Source: Kalymmatonema hyalinum WJT4-NPBG1 (GTDB lineage: Bacteria; Cyanobacteriota; Cyanobacteriia; Cyanobacteriales; Nostocaceae). From it: a stretch of DNA of 41,387 bases. Positions 1-8,845 of the stretch are shown in pieces (within the stretch, counting starts at the first letter, position 1; the number at the start of each line of letters is the position of its first letter). The stretch is from positions 1 to 41,387 of the forward strand of contig JAHHIB010000080.1 in assembly GCA_019359075.1 (NCBI GenBank), written 5' to 3'. The position numbers and the translations under genes were made by a program. The notes beneath the pieces were generated by a model. The model made no database searches. It had not been told where the DNA came from and worked only from the letters and a program-made list of their open reading frames with translations.

Positions 1-195
1 CAAAACCTTACTGTAGCGACTTTTCGGAAATTTTTATCCTTTCTCTTTTTAAGAAATGAAATGTGGATTGCTCCCACCTTCTTTTGAAGACACAATATTA
101 AATATTTGTCAATGCGTAAGTCCTAGGTTTCTAACTGCATAAGTGAATTTCGCTGACACTTATCTAGTAATGAAACATAAAGGAGAAAATCAACA

Positions 196-444
196 ATGGA
201 ATTTGAAACGCAATCCTCAAATCAAGCTCTAGCTGTTTGTCCTGCAACAATAAAAAAAGGTGCTAGCGGCGCAAACGTCAAACTTTTACAAGAAAAATTA
301 ACTGGTTTTGGTTTTGATACAAAAGTTGATGGTGTTTTCGGAGATAGTACCGTAAAATCTGTCAAGCTTTTCCAAGAACACTATGGTTTGGTGCCAGATG
401 GAATTGTTGGTGAAAATACTTGGCGTAAATTAAAAGTTTGTTAA
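196..444 (+). CDS. Small stand-alone peptidoglycan-binding (PG_binding_1) protein
   Basis: The 82-residue product is almost entirely one PG_binding_1 domain (residues about 19-80). The typical helix-loop-helix repeat signature is visible: 'GASGANVKLLQEKL', 'VDGVFGDSTVKSVKLFQ' and 'PDGIVGENTWRKL'. The family binds murein and usually sits beside a hydrolase domain. Here there is no catalytic domain, no signal peptide and no membrane segment, so any export would be non-classical or the protein acts as a ligand-binding module only. The start is well supported by AAGGAG at about 180-185, 10 nt before the ATG. Cysteines lie near both ends (C15 and the last residue). A transposase remnant begins directly after the stop on the other strand. 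The domain call is secure; the cellular role is unknown. Confidence 0.85.
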   Translation: MEFETQSSNQALAVCPATIKKGASGANVKLLQEKLTGFGFDTKVDGVFGDSTVKSVKLFQEHYGLVPDGIVGENTWRKLKVC

Positions 445-537
445 CTTTAGAAAAAACCGAAAGTCATAGAAGCCTCGGTCAAGGATAAGTAAGGTTTTTG
501 CACTAGCCAGCTCAAGCAAGTCATCAATGGTAGTGTC
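445..537 (-). pseudogene. IS4-like transposase fragment
   Basis: The minus-strand frame reads '...DDLLELASAKTLLILDRG' followed by 'FYDFRFFLKL', which is the strand carrying a catalytic Asp in IS4-type DDE transposases ('LLDRGFYDF.FF'). The frame has no upstream transposase N-terminus and runs into a stop after 'TNF', inside the end of the peptidoglycan-binding gene. It is a decayed scrap. A second fragment of the same motif lies at 11955-12152. Confidence 0.6.
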
Positions 538-725
538 AGGATGCGATGGCACGGAGTGCCCGCCTTCGCAGCGATCGCGTAGTCCCAAGCTCCGATAGTA
601 GGCACTTTGAGCATAGATAGCTGGACTCAACAAGTCTTGCAGATGTTCTGTTATTGCTTCGTTATCTGCTTGTGGGGTATGACGACGGCGAACATGGTCT
701 GGATTTCTTGGCTTCTAAAAAAACT

Positions 726-749
726 AAAAACCCCCATATGGGGGTTTTT
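726..749. terminator. Symmetric intrinsic terminator
   Basis: AAAAACCCCC-ATAT-GGGGGTTTTT is a perfect 10-bp stem with a 4-nt loop, with an A-run on one side and a T-run on the other. It can therefore end transcripts from both directions. It lies 31 nt beyond the ctaE stop codon, so it most likely terminates the minus-strand ctaCDE operon and also blocks plus-strand read-in from the left. Confidence 0.85.
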
Positions 750-780
750 ATCAGTCCTGAGGTGGAGTAAAAACCACTAC

Positions 781-1407
781 TTAAAGCAGATACAGCAAGC
801 CGAAGAGGATGATCCAAATCACATCAACGAAGTGCCAATAAATTTCGGCTGCTTCTATACCAAAGTGATGTTCATCGCTGTAATGACCTTTGGTGCGCGA
901 TCGCCACAACACGGCAAGAATTGCCAAAACTCCGATAGTCACGTGTAAACCGTGGAAGCCAGTCAAGACATAAAATGCACTGGCAAACAAGTTGGTAGTC
1001 AAGCCGAATTCCAGATGGGTGTATTCATACACCTGCCCCACCAAGAAAATAATACCCATTGCAGCAGTTATACCGAACCATATTCGCATTCCCCGCACAT
1101 CGTTCTTTTTGATAGCGGTATCGGCATTATGGATAACAAAACTACTAGCAATCAGATTAATGGTGTTGACTCCGGGTAGCAACAGTTCTAACTCTGGTGT
1201 ACCTTCTGGAGGCCAAGCAGGCAGTGTAGAACGGAAAGCTATATAAGCCCCGAACAACCCTAGAAAAATCATCCCTTCAGCGACTAGGAACATAATCAAC
1301 CCGAAGATGCGATGATCTGGATGTTCTTCGTGATGATCTTCTGCTGTAGTAGCAGCGTGATGATGATTAAGGGCTGTCTTTGCTGGGTCAATAATTTGAC
1401 TTTGCAT
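781..1407 (-). CDS. ctaE: Cytochrome c oxidase subunit III
   Basis: The 208-residue product is a COX3 subunit of an aa3-type terminal oxidase in the thylakoid or cytoplasmic membrane. It has about five membrane segments, beginning with 'IFGLIMFLVAEGMIFLGLFGAYIAFR' and ending in 'YWHFVDVIWIILFGLLYLL', the typical C-terminal COX3 signature. The conserved 'GFHGLHVTIG' is also present. The first 30 residues are His/Glu-rich (HHH, DHHEEHPDH). Length matches the short bacterial five-helix form. The ATG is preceded by GGAAG at a short distance. It is the last gene of ctaC-ctaD-ctaE, 86 nt after ctaD, and is followed by a strong terminator. Subunit III stabilises the core and does not carry redox centres. 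Confidence 0.95.
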   Translation of the reverse strand: MQSQIIDPAKTALNHHHAATTAEDHHEEHPDHRIFGLIMFLVAEGMIFLGLFGAYIAFRSTLPAWPPEGTPELELLLPGVNTINLIASSFVIHNADTAIKKNDVRGMRIWFGITAAMGIIFLVGQVYEYTHLEFGLTTNLFASAFYVLTGFHGLHVTIGVLAILAVLWRSRTKGHYSDEHHFGIEAAEIYWHFVDVIWIILFGLLYLL

Positions 1408-1493
1408 GAATCTTCCGTTTAATGATGAATTATGGCTGATGAATTATGAATGAAGAAATCTTTTAGCATTCATCATTCATAATCCATTATTGA

Positions 1494-3236
1494 TTAGCGT
1501 TCTTCTTTCTCGGCAGTGATGGTGGCATATGGCTCGTCCGGTTCGGCGCGTAACACCGAGTTAGGACCACCAGACAAGGTTGGATCTGGGTCAGATAAGG
1601 GGACACCCTGGTTGGTGTTCTGCAAGCCATAGTCGTAGGGACCAGTCGCGAGTACTGGTAATTTATCAAAATTCTCTATCGCTGGCGGTGAGCTCGTCAT
1701 CCACTCTAGGGTCAATGCCTGCCAGGGATTATTACCTGCTTTGGGTCCGTACATCCAACTCCAAATCGCATTGAAGATGAAGGGGAATGTGGAAACCGCG
1801 AGTATATAAGCACCATAGGTGCAAATTTCGTTGAGAAATGTGAATTTGGGGTCATACTGAGCAATGCGGCGGTTCATCCCCATCATCCCCAGTTTGTGCA
1901 TGGGTAAGAAGGTCATGTTTAGACCGACAATCGTCAGGGCAAAGTGAACCTTACCCCAAAATTCGTTCAGCATCCGCCCGGTCATTTTGGGGAACCAGTG
2001 GTAAATTGCCGCATAAATACCGAGAACACTACCACCAAATAACACGTAGTGCAGGTGTGCCACCACAAAATAGGTGTCGTGAACGTGAATATCAAATGGC
2101 ACTGCTGCCAACATCACGCCACTGATACCGCCAATCACAAAGGTGCCAACAAAGCCCATCGCGAAGAGCATGGCACTGTTGAGGCGAAGTTTACCACCCC
2201 ACATAGTTGCCAACCAGCTGAAAATTTTGATCCCCGTAGGTACGGCGATGATCATCGTGGTGATCATGAAGAACATCCGCAACCAACCAGGGATACCGCT
2301 GGTGAACATATGGTGTGCCCAGACGATAAGCCCTAAAAAGCTGATTGCCAAACTCGAGTAGGCGATCGCTTTATATCCAAAAATTGGCTTACGCGAATTA
2401 ACCGGGATCACCTCAGAAATCGCCCCAAAGAAGGGCAAAATCATAATGTAAACCGCTGGGTGGGAGTAAAACCAGAACATATGCTGGTACACAACTGGAT
2501 CGCCACCGCCAGTCGGGTTAAAAAATGTTGTTCCTGCAAGTAAGTCAAAAGCAAGCAGAATCAGACCGGCGGCTAGCACAGGCGTTGATACCAGAGTCAG
2601 CGCCGAGGTAGCAAACATTGCCCAGCAGAACAAAGGCATTTGAAGGAATCCCATGCCTGGGATACGCATCTTGATCAGGGTGACAAGGAAATTGATCGCC
2701 CCCAAAATCGAAGATGTACCCAGCAGGAGGACACTCATAATCCATATTCCCTCACCCACTTGACCTGTTACCAAGCTCAACGGAGGGTAAGAAGTCCAAC
2801 CCGCATCGGGTGCATCGCCCACCACCAAACTGGCAATCAGCAACAACCCAGCAGGGGGAATCATCCAAAAGGCAACAGCATTCAGGCGTGGAAATGCCAT
2901 ATCCTTTGCCCCAATCATCAACGGCAGCAGGAAGTTAGCAAACCCTGCGCCCGCAGGCACGATCCACAAGAAAATCATAATTGTGGCGTGCAGCGTAAAC
3001 AAACTGTTGTACAGTTCAGGGCTGACAAAATCTGATTCTGGGGTTCGCAGTTCTGTGCGAACCAAGTCAGCCATAACGCCACCAATACAGTAAAAAATGA
3101 ACGTAGTGACCAGGTATTGAATCCCAATTACCTTATGGTCGGTGTTGAAGGTAAAGTAGTCTCGCCAATTTCTTACCCCTGGTTCCTCAATTCGAGCAGG
3201 GATATTGGCTGTTTCTTGTACCTGTGCTTGTGTCAT
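1494..3236 (-). CDS. ctaD: Cytochrome c oxidase subunit I
   Basis: This 580-residue, 12-helix subunit is the catalytic, proton-pumping core that reduces O2 to water. The heme a ligands are H83 ('TLHATIM') and H396. The heme a3 ligand is H394 ('VVAHLHYVLF'). The CuB ligands are H259, H308 and H309 ('WAHHMF'), with the cross-linking tyrosine Y263. The helix VI motif is 'YSHPAVY' rather than 'HPEVY', so the proton-relay glutamate is missing, as in A2-type heme-copper oxidases. The ATG start agrees with family N-termini. It lies between ctaC (119 nt upstream) and ctaE and is presumably co-transcribed with them. The gaps on either side carry short, degenerate 'ATGACTGATGA'-like repeats of no clear function. 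Confidence 0.97.
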   Translation of the reverse strand: MTQAQVQETANIPARIEEPGVRNWRDYFTFNTDHKVIGIQYLVTTFIFYCIGGVMADLVRTELRTPESDFVSPELYNSLFTLHATIMIFLWIVPAGAGFANFLLPLMIGAKDMAFPRLNAVAFWMIPPAGLLLIASLVVGDAPDAGWTSYPPLSLVTGQVGEGIWIMSVLLLGTSSILGAINFLVTLIKMRIPGMGFLQMPLFCWAMFATSALTLVSTPVLAAGLILLAFDLLAGTTFFNPTGGGDPVVYQHMFWFYSHPAVYIMILPFFGAISEVIPVNSRKPIFGYKAIAYSSLAISFLGLIVWAHHMFTSGIPGWLRMFFMITTMIIAVPTGIKIFSWLATMWGGKLRLNSAMLFAMGFVGTFVIGGISGVMLAAVPFDIHVHDTYFVVAHLHYVLFGGSVLGIYAAIYHWFPKMTGRMLNEFWGKVHFALTIVGLNMTFLPMHKLGMMGMNRRIAQYDPKFTFLNEICTYGAYILAVSTFPFIFNAIWSWMYGPKAGNNPWQALTLEWMTSSPPAIENFDKLPVLATGPYDYGLQNTNQGVPLSDPDPTLSGGPNSVLRAEPDEPYATITAEKEER

Positions 3237-3355
3237 AAAAATTTTAGTTGTCAGAAGTCAGGAGGAGGCAGTGCGTTCGGTCGCCAGACTTGAAGCAGCT
3301 GCCGTTCAGGAGTCAAGAGTCAGTAGCTAATGACTGATGACTGATGATGAATAAA

Positions 3356-4438
3356 CTACTTGTGCAGTTGATGTAGCATTTCTGAATGAATTCCCATCTG
3401 ACTCGTGTAAGGAGTGAGAAATTCATGTGGAGATAAATCTGTAGGATTCATAGCAACTGCTTGCTTGAGCTCTTCTGTGCTAGCGACTTGCTGTTCTTGT
3501 ATCCATTGTTCCAACTCTTGCGGCTTTTGAACAACAACTTGTGTTCTCATCGCGCCGTGGTAGGGACCGCACAATTCAGCACAGATCAGCGTATAATCAC
3601 CTTCTTTGCTTGGCGTAAAGCGAATCTCGCTTTGCCGACCGGGGATCACATCCTGCTTCAGGCGAAACTCTGGCACCCAAAAAGCGTGGATCACATCGTT
3701 CGCTGTCATATTGAGTTGTACCTCACGCCCAATAGGAATATGTAGTTCACCAGAAGTGACACCAGTCTCAGGGTAGGTGAAAATCCAGGCATACTGCAAA
3801 CCTGTGACGTTCACCACAAATGCGGGTGCTTTCCCTTCTTTATCGGGAGTAGGACCAATGGTGGGAGAAACTAACCCAGTACCAGGGGCTTCTCGCAGTT
3901 GGGGAATTTGGTCAGCATTGCGGACTGCTGCTGTGGCTGGGTCTTGCATTGCCTCATCAGATCTTTCCTGATTTCGGTTGGGACCTGTACTGGGTGGTGT
4001 ATCGCTTAAAGTTGCTGCTATAGCTGCCCCAGGCATTCTCATCGCTTGTGGCGTCATCGGGGCTTCATGGACGGCATGAGGATTGAAGCCGCCCATTTCG
4101 TTGTAAACGTCGAAACTGTAAACAGAAATACCGATAACGATAACAGCCGGGATCGCTGTCCAAAGGATTTCTAGGGGTACGTTGCCATGTACTGGCGGAC
4201 CATCTGTATTGTCACCAGCACGCCGACGGTATCTGATGGCAGAGTAAATTAAAATACCTTCTACAAGGAGAAATATACCTGTGGAGACGATCATCATCGT
4301 GTTGAATAAACCGTCCACTAAGGTGGCTTCATCAGAGGCTGCTGTTGGTAGTAGACCATGATTTTGACCGTACCAAAGGCTGACTAGGGTCAGCAGGATG
4401 CCAATGAGTAACGTCCAGATTGAACTTGGAATTTTCAC
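3356..4438 (-). CDS. ctaC: Cytochrome c oxidase subunit II
   Basis: The 360-residue subunit accepts electrons from cytochrome c or plastocyanin through the binuclear CuA centre. Two membrane helices (about 7-25 and 43-68, with a third hydrophobic stretch near 90-110) precede the lumenal cupredoxin domain. CuA ligands are visible at H251, C286, E288, C290, H294 and M297 ('CAELCGPYHGAM'). Between the last helix and the cupredoxin fold is a Pro/Thr/Ala-rich insertion (about residues 117-200) that makes the protein longer than a minimal subunit II. First gene of the ctaCDE operon; the 653-nt region upstream is shared with the divergent ctaA. Confidence 0.95.
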   Translation of the reverse strand: MKIPSSIWTLLIGILLTLVSLWYGQNHGLLPTAASDEATLVDGLFNTMMIVSTGIFLLVEGILIYSAIRYRRRAGDNTDGPPVHGNVPLEILWTAIPAVIVIGISVYSFDVYNEMGGFNPHAVHEAPMTPQAMRMPGAAIAATLSDTPPSTGPNRNQERSDEAMQDPATAAVRNADQIPQLREAPGTGLVSPTIGPTPDKEGKAPAFVVNVTGLQYAWIFTYPETGVTSGELHIPIGREVQLNMTANDVIHAFWVPEFRLKQDVIPGRQSEIRFTPSKEGDYTLICAELCGPYHGAMRTQVVVQKPQELEQWIQEQQVASTEELKQAVAMNPTDLSPHEFLTPYTSQMGIHSEMLHQLHK

Positions 4439-5091
4439 GGGTTGGTTGAGTTAACGACTTTACTACGTTGGACAGAGCTGCTCACTTACTACAGTAGTGC
4501 AGCTTAAAAGACTTAGTGGAGCAAGGTATGAAATTTTTATTAATTTTTATGCTAATTTTCTCAATTTTGAACACAAGTAGTTTATGAGATGTACCGCAAG
4601 GTGGATGTCGCTGCAGGGAAAAATTTAAAGGATTTAGAGTAATTACCATCAATCAATGCCTTACCAGAAAAGAACGGGAGCAGGCGCACAGAAGAAACCC
4701 AAAAGGGTTTCTTGCAACTGGGTGTCGAGTTAGGATACAAGCCCTGTATTTATTATTCATGCAGTCTTGTTGAATTCTTCAAATTGATTTGTGGAAACAT
4801 TTTGAATTCTAAGTTTTGTGTCCTAAGTTCTTCTGGTTGCCTGACAACTTAAAAAATCCCTAAAGCTTCAGGCAAAAAGTAGCTAGGGTGATTCACAGTA
4901 TAGTGAGAGCCAGTCTCGAACCCTATTTGTACGCTAGGGTGGGAGATGAGGAGGACACTTGCTTGTTGCCCTTGAAGTTGAAGCGGTCCCGCGCCGCTAC
5001 TCCAAACTTCCTTGCCCTTGCAAGATGTCCGTTTGGTACTGACACATTTTAAACGTAGATAGCTCTCAAAGAGCGACAGAAGGTATCCTTC
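4439..5091. promoter_or_regulatory. Divergent intergenic region between ctaC and ctaA
   Basis: This 653-nt stretch separates the two divergent cox/heme A operons and must hold both promoters. I see no supported coding region or RNA gene in it. The only clear structure is the perfect hairpin at 4692-4713. The ctaA ribosome-binding site (AGAAGG) lies just before the ATG at 5092. I could not pick promoter boxes with confidence. Confidence 0.5.
4692..4713. terminator. Perfect 9-bp hairpin in the ctaC/ctaA leader region
   Basis: AAGAAACCC-AAAA-GGGTTTCTT is a perfect stem with a 4-nt loop. Neither strand shows a long T-run after it, so it is either a weak terminator for antisense or leader transcripts, or a structured leader element of ctaA. 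Its placement mid-way between two divergent promoters is the reason to note it. Confidence 0.4.
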
Positions 5092-6078
5092 ATGAGCGAA
5101 TTTGTCCTAGAACAACAAAACATAACGACTGCGCCGCAGCAGGTGCCACAGGAACGAATTCGTCGCTTGGTGTGGAGAATGTGTGTAGCCACCTTGATTT
5201 TGATGGCAATAGGCAGTGCCACCCGTGTGATGAATGCTGGACTTGCTTGCCCTGATTGGCCTTTGTGCTATGGGGAACTTGTGCCAACCAAGCAAATGAA
5301 TTTCCAGGTTTTCTTGGAGTGGTTTCACAGGTTAGATGCGGCATTGATTGGTGTAAGCGCGATCGCACTCGTTGGAATGTCTTGGTGGGATCGTCGCTCT
5401 TTACCTAGATGGCTTCCTTGGGCATCCACATTCGCCTTATTTTTAATCGTTTTTCAGGGTGTTTTGGGCGGACTGACTGTCACTGAACTTTTGCGGTTTG
5501 ATATTGTCACCGCCCACTTAGGAACAGCGCTGTTATTTTTTACTACCCTATTGGTCATCGGCACCGCGCTCATCCCCTACCAGGGAACCGGAACCGTTGG
5601 TAAGTTGCCGTATGTTGGTTTAACAGCAGCTATTTTGGTTTATTTGCAAAGTCTACTAGGTGCTTTGGTAGGCTCTCGCTGGGCGCTCCATCAATGCTTT
5701 GGCATATCCCAACTTTGTACTGTGATGTATAGCCATATTGCAGGCGTCGTGCCCCCAACAGTAGCAACATTGGCAGTAGTATTTCTTTCTTGGCGGACAC
5801 CAGCACTGCATCCAGCTTTACGGCGACTGGCAAATCTCGCTGGTGGATTATTAATTATACAACTTCTGTTGGGAGTTGCTACTTTCCGGTTGCATCTTCA
5901 AGTCGAACCACTCACCGTCTCTCACCAAGCTATAGGGGCAGCTTTGCTGGGTAGTTTGGTCGCTTTCACAGTTCTCGCACTGCGAGACTGGGTGACTAGC
6001 CGTGGGAGCAACGCTACGAGCAACAAGGAAGAAGCAGGCGCTACAACCGAACAAGCAACCGGTGGATTGAATCCATGA
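5092..6078 (+). CDS. ctaA: Heme A synthase (COX15/CtaA)
   Basis: The 328-residue membrane protein oxidises the C8 methyl of heme O to the formyl group of heme A, the cofactor of the oxidase encoded on the other strand. About eight helices are visible. The first extracytoplasmic loop carries the conserved cysteine pair C53/C59 ('CPDWPLC') and the 'EWFHR' motif with H79, a heme-binding histidine; other conserved histidines are in 'VTAHLG', 'SHIAG' and 'SHQAIG'. The last 35 residues are polar and low-complexity. AGAAGG before the ATG supports the start. ctaB follows after 97 nt, so the two probably form an operon. Confidence 0.95.
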   Translation: MSEFVLEQQNITTAPQQVPQERIRRLVWRMCVATLILMAIGSATRVMNAGLACPDWPLCYGELVPTKQMNFQVFLEWFHRLDAALIGVSAIALVGMSWWDRRSLPRWLPWASTFALFLIVFQGVLGGLTVTELLRFDIVTAHLGTALLFFTTLLVIGTALIPYQGTGTVGKLPYVGLTAAILVYLQSLLGALVGSRWALHQCFGISQLCTVMYSHIAGVVPPTVATLAVVFLSWRTPALHPALRRLANLAGGLLIIQLLLGVATFRLHLQVEPLTVSHQAIGAALLGSLVAFTVLALRDWVTSRGSNATSNKEEAGATTEQATGGLNP

Positions 6079-6175
6079 CAATCGACTTGCTAATTGCTCA
6101 TTTTTGGTTGCTGTTAGCTCTTAGCAGTTAGGCATTAGTGCTTATAAGTTTTGAAAAAAAGGAAATAGTGCCAAA

Positions 6176-7132
6176 ATGATTGAGACTAATGTCTCTCGCC
6201 ACCATCAAACGTTTCTACAAGTTATTCAAAGCTACTACCAGCTCACAAAGCCCAGAATCATCCCTTTGCTACTCATTACCACTGCTGGAAGTATGTGGAT
6301 TGCAGCCAAAGGAGAGGTAGATCCATTGTTATTGCTCGTCACACTGACTGGTGGCACTTTGGCAGCTGCAAGCGCCCAAGCAATCAATTGTGTCTACGAC
6401 CGGGATATTGATTATGACATGGAGCGCACGCGTCATCGTCCACTGCCTTCAGGGAGAATACAGCCGCGTGATGCTTTGATTTTTGCCAGCACTTTGGCTG
6501 TCATTTCCTTTACCTTACTTTCTGTATTTGCCAACCTACTAGCTGCCCTGCTAGCAATGTCTGGTCTTGTTTTTTATGTGCTAGTTTATACTCATTTGTT
6601 AAAACGGCATAGCACTCAAAATATCGTTATTGGTGGGGCAGCAGGGGCAATTCCAGCTTTGGTAGGTTGGGCTGCTGTCACAGGTACGTTAAGCTGGGCA
6701 GGATGGTTAATCTTTGCGATTGTCTTTTTGTGGACACCGCCTCATTTTTGGTCACTCGCTTTGATGATTCGGGATGATTACGCAAAGGTGGGCGTACCAA
6801 TGTTACCAGTGGTAGAAGGCACTACAGTAACAGTACGGCAGATTTGGTTGTACACCTTAATTACCGTAGTAGCAACGTTTTTACTGGTTTATCCTTTGCA
6901 GGTCAGTGGAATCGTTTACGGAGTCACTGCCATCTGCTTAGGAGCTGTATTTATTTACAAAGCTTGGCAATTGTTGCACAACCCAGAAGACCGTAGCTTA
7001 GCTAAAGGTTTGTTTCTCTATTCCATCTCTTACATGATGTTGTTGTGCCTTGGCATGGTCATTGATAGCCTACCTATCACTCATCATGTCATTAACGTTG
7101 TGGTAGATAAAGTGCATCTACTGATAGGTTAA
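6176..7132 (+). CDS. ctaB: Protoheme IX farnesyltransferase (heme O synthase)
   Basis: The 318-residue UbiA-superfamily prenyltransferase adds a farnesyl group to heme B to make heme O, the substrate of CtaA. The first Asp-rich motif is N71-x3-D75-x3-D79 ('[20 protein letters not shown]'). The second is in '[15 protein letters not shown]', near residue 200. Nine or so helices cover the rest. A GGA-type ribosome-binding site lies about 12 nt before the ATG. Gene order ctaA-ctaB beside ctaCDE is the usual cyanobacterial arrangement. No terminator with a T-run was found immediately downstream; a palindromic repeat begins 76 nt after the stop. Confidence 0.95.
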   Translation: MIETNVSRHHQTFLQVIQSYYQLTKPRIIPLLLITTAGSMWIAAKGEVDPLLLLVTLTGGTLAAASAQAINCVYDRDIDYDMERTRHRPLPSGRIQPRDALIFASTLAVISFTLLSVFANLLAALLAMSGLVFYVLVYTHLLKRHSTQNIVIGGAAGAIPALVGWAAVTGTLSWAGWLIFAIVFLWTPPHFWSLALMIRDDYAKVGVPMLPVVEGTTVTVRQIWLYTLITVVATFLLVYPLQVSGIVYGVTAICLGAVFIYKAWQLLHNPEDRSLAKGLFLYSISYMMLLCLGMVIDSLPITHHVINVVVDKVHLLIG

Positions 7133-7494
7133 AACAAGGCTTGGAAATTTTTGCGATCGCTTAAACGGCGATGGCGTTTCATCGCGCGTACTGAAAAACT
7201 GCGGTGCCTCATTACCAGTTAACTGGTAATGAGCCCACGACCTTTACGGAAAAATCGCCCCGAAAGTACTGGTATACAAAAATCACTATCTTTCATAGGG
7301 CATCAAAAGGAGGCTGGCAGATTTTTCGCTCGTTTTTACCCAACCGCTCCGCGCCCGCCCTTTGGGCGGCTCCCTTTGCTAGCATCGCACGTCGTGAAAA
7401 GATAGATGGGGCGATTGCGATTCGGGGCACAGGCATTGCCAATCGCAATTCCATCAACAAAACGTGTAATAGCTTAAAGCGCTAATTTCACTGA
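7133..7494. other. Repeat-bearing intergenic region
   Basis: The 362 nt after ctaB hold a HIP1 site at about 7153, the palindrome at 7208-7233 and a small hairpin at 7355-7369 (CCGCCC-TTT-GGGCGG). An open frame across 7204-7485 is interrupted by these repeats in composition and has no recognisable domain, so I do not call it a gene. Confidence 0.5.
7208..7233. repeat. Perfect 26-bp palindrome of the CTC(A/G)TTACCAG family
   Basis: Left arm CTCATTACCAGTT and right arm AACTGGTAATGAG are exact reverse complements with no loop. The element at 33702-33730 has the related arm CTCGTTACCAGGTT, so this is a dispersed repeat unit rather than a gene-specific terminator. Confidence 0.8.
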
Positions 7495-7737
7495 TTATCC
7501 AAATAGAAGCTCTAGTAATTCTTCACGGATCAAACCAGCATGGTCAGCAACATCTCTTAATATCGCGTTAAGTGTACCTATCTTGATAGGGTCATGCGCT
7601 GGTACTGTGACGTGATGTTCACCATTGCGTAGGGTAGTTAGCCGAATGTGGCTACCTGTCTGATGACTCACCTCGTATCCAAGACGAGCAAGAGCTTTAA
7701 CTAATTCTCTACCAGATAAGTCTCGTGGGAGCTTCAA
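7495..7737 (-). CDS. hicA: HicA-family toxin (mRNA interferase)
   Basis: The 80-residue product has the HicA/YcfA double-stranded-RNA-binding-like fold: 'SGRELVKALARLGYEVSHQTGSHIRL' with the catalytic histidine H30, then 'HHVTVPAHDPIKIGTLNAILRD'. HicA toxins cleave mRNA when free of their antitoxin. Its ATG overlaps the end of the upstream gene by 4 nt, so the two are translationally coupled, antitoxin first. That order is the reverse of the original hicAB locus but is common in cyanobacteria. The gene lies beside a repeat-rich stretch, in keeping with a mobile stabilisation module. Confidence 0.88.
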   Translation of the reverse strand: MKLPRDLSGRELVKALARLGYEVSHQTGSHIRLTTLRNGEHHVTVPAHDPIKIGTLNAILRDVADHAGLIREELLELLFG

Positions 7738-7943
7738 GAAGCAATAACCTCATCACGGACTATGTGCAAACGAATGACCTTAGGACGGTTTTGTGCATCA
7801 GGAAAATGGCAATGAACCGCATCACGCACCATTTCTCTCAGGGTTTCGATATCATCAGCTTGAGTGAAAATCGATTCCCCTAATGCCCTAGCTGTATAGC
7901 CACCGTCTGGATCTTCTTCAACTAGAAATACAATTTCAGTCAT
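7734..7943 (-). CDS. hicB: HicB-like antitoxin
   Basis: The 69-residue protein has the short HicB/UPF0150 partial RNase H-like fold: 'IVFLVEEDPDGGYTARALGESIFTQADDIETLREMVRDAVHCHF'. It is too short for an added DNA-binding domain, so autoregulation, if any, depends on another mechanism. It precedes and overlaps the hicA gene by 4 nt. No strong Shine-Dalgarno is visible before the ATG at 7943. It is expected to neutralise the downstream HicA by direct binding. Confidence 0.85.
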   Translation of the reverse strand: MTEIVFLVEEDPDGGYTARALGESIFTQADDIETLREMVRDAVHCHFPDAQNRPKVIRLHIVRDEVIAS

Positions 7944-8352
7944 AGCTATTTTCTGTAACTACTAGATTTTACACTCCATAAGCCTTAAGGCGAGAAAACA
8001 CTACACAAGCCCAAGTGATACCAACAATCCTCATCATTTCAACACATGGAAGCTGATCGGTTGGAGCATCTATAGTGAATTTCAAAGGGGTGTAGGGAAC
8101 CCACATTTAAAAGCGTGGGACGCACGGCTGTGGACACCTTGTCGATAATTGGTACAAAATAACTATACGGTTTAGTTTAGCCTGGAAAACATTTACTACA
8201 GATTCACAGTAGTTCCAACAGCAAGAGGTGCTTCCAATATATGGCTATATGGCACCTAACTTATAAAAAAATAAATGTTTTGTTTCTGGAAACGCCAGCA
8301 GACACGTTGAGGATATATGTAGAACACCAATTACAAAATCGAGGAGTAAACA
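7944..8352. other. Intergenic region without a recognised gene
   Basis: About 400 nt with no supported gene, RNA gene or clear repeat. It is the upstream region of both the hicBA pair (minus strand) and the micro-ORF at 8353 (plus strand). Confidence 0.4.
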
Positions 8353-8433
8353 ATGAAAAAAGTTTTAAATTTTATTTATCGCTTAATTGGTCTAGAAACC
8401 GAAGAATCAAAGCTTACTGATTCGTATAAGTAG
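8353..8433 (+). CDS. Possible 26-residue micro-ORF with a broken Cys-rich continuation
   Basis: The ATG is preceded by GAGGAG with ideal 6-nt spacing. The frame gives MKKVLNFIYRLIGLETEESK plus LTDSYK, then TAG. Remarkably the same frame, after one codon and a TGA, stays open to a TAA at 8521 and encodes a Cys-rich stretch, 'KCLDDPKECELCELEEKG' with four cysteines. An 11-bp terminator hairpin follows at 8650. The layout (strong RBS, short ORF, terminator) suggests a real small transcript. It may be a decayed precursor-like gene interrupted by two stop codons, or only a short peptide. I do not recognise a family. The two-stop interruption could also be chance. Confidence 0.4.
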   Translation: MKKVLNFIYRLIGLETEESKLTDSYK

Positions 8434-8649
8434 TCTTGAACAAGCAAGTGCCTTGATGACCCTAAGGAATGCGAATTATGCGAACTGGAAGAGAAAGGGA
8501 AGAGCGCTGATTGCGTAAATTAATGTTTTTTCTGACCTTTTCATTTAAAAACTTCAAACTTTTTCTGACCTTTTAAACCTATGTAAGTTTTACGAATGCT
8601 TGAAATTTAATTTAGGCGATCGCTAGTCTTGACCTCAAAATATACCATT

Positions 8650-8677
8650 AGCACTCAGAGAATCTCTGAGTGCTTTT
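8650..8677 (+). terminator. Intrinsic terminator
   Basis: AGCACTCAGAG-AAT-CTCTGAGTGCT forms a perfect 11-bp stem with a 3-nt loop and ends in TTTT. It would end a plus-strand transcript coming from the micro-ORF region around 8353. Confidence 0.8.
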
Positions 8678-8845
8678 AATTGAAACTTATTTAGAAAACT
8701 ATAAGCAAACTCTGTTTGTGTGAAGTTATCCCATTTCCTTCTATCAAATATCACTCCCCCAACAGTCCATCAGCGCTTTTGCTAACGTGGGGATACAGGG
8801 TTAGTCGCCCTTAAGCGCAAGTGCTTGGGTGAAAGAGGTTTTGAT

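Noticed and set aside
7204-7485. An open frame of 93 codons after ctaB.
   Set aside because: It starts inside the palindrome at 7208-7233, crosses another hairpin, has no ribosome-binding site and no recognisable protein features.
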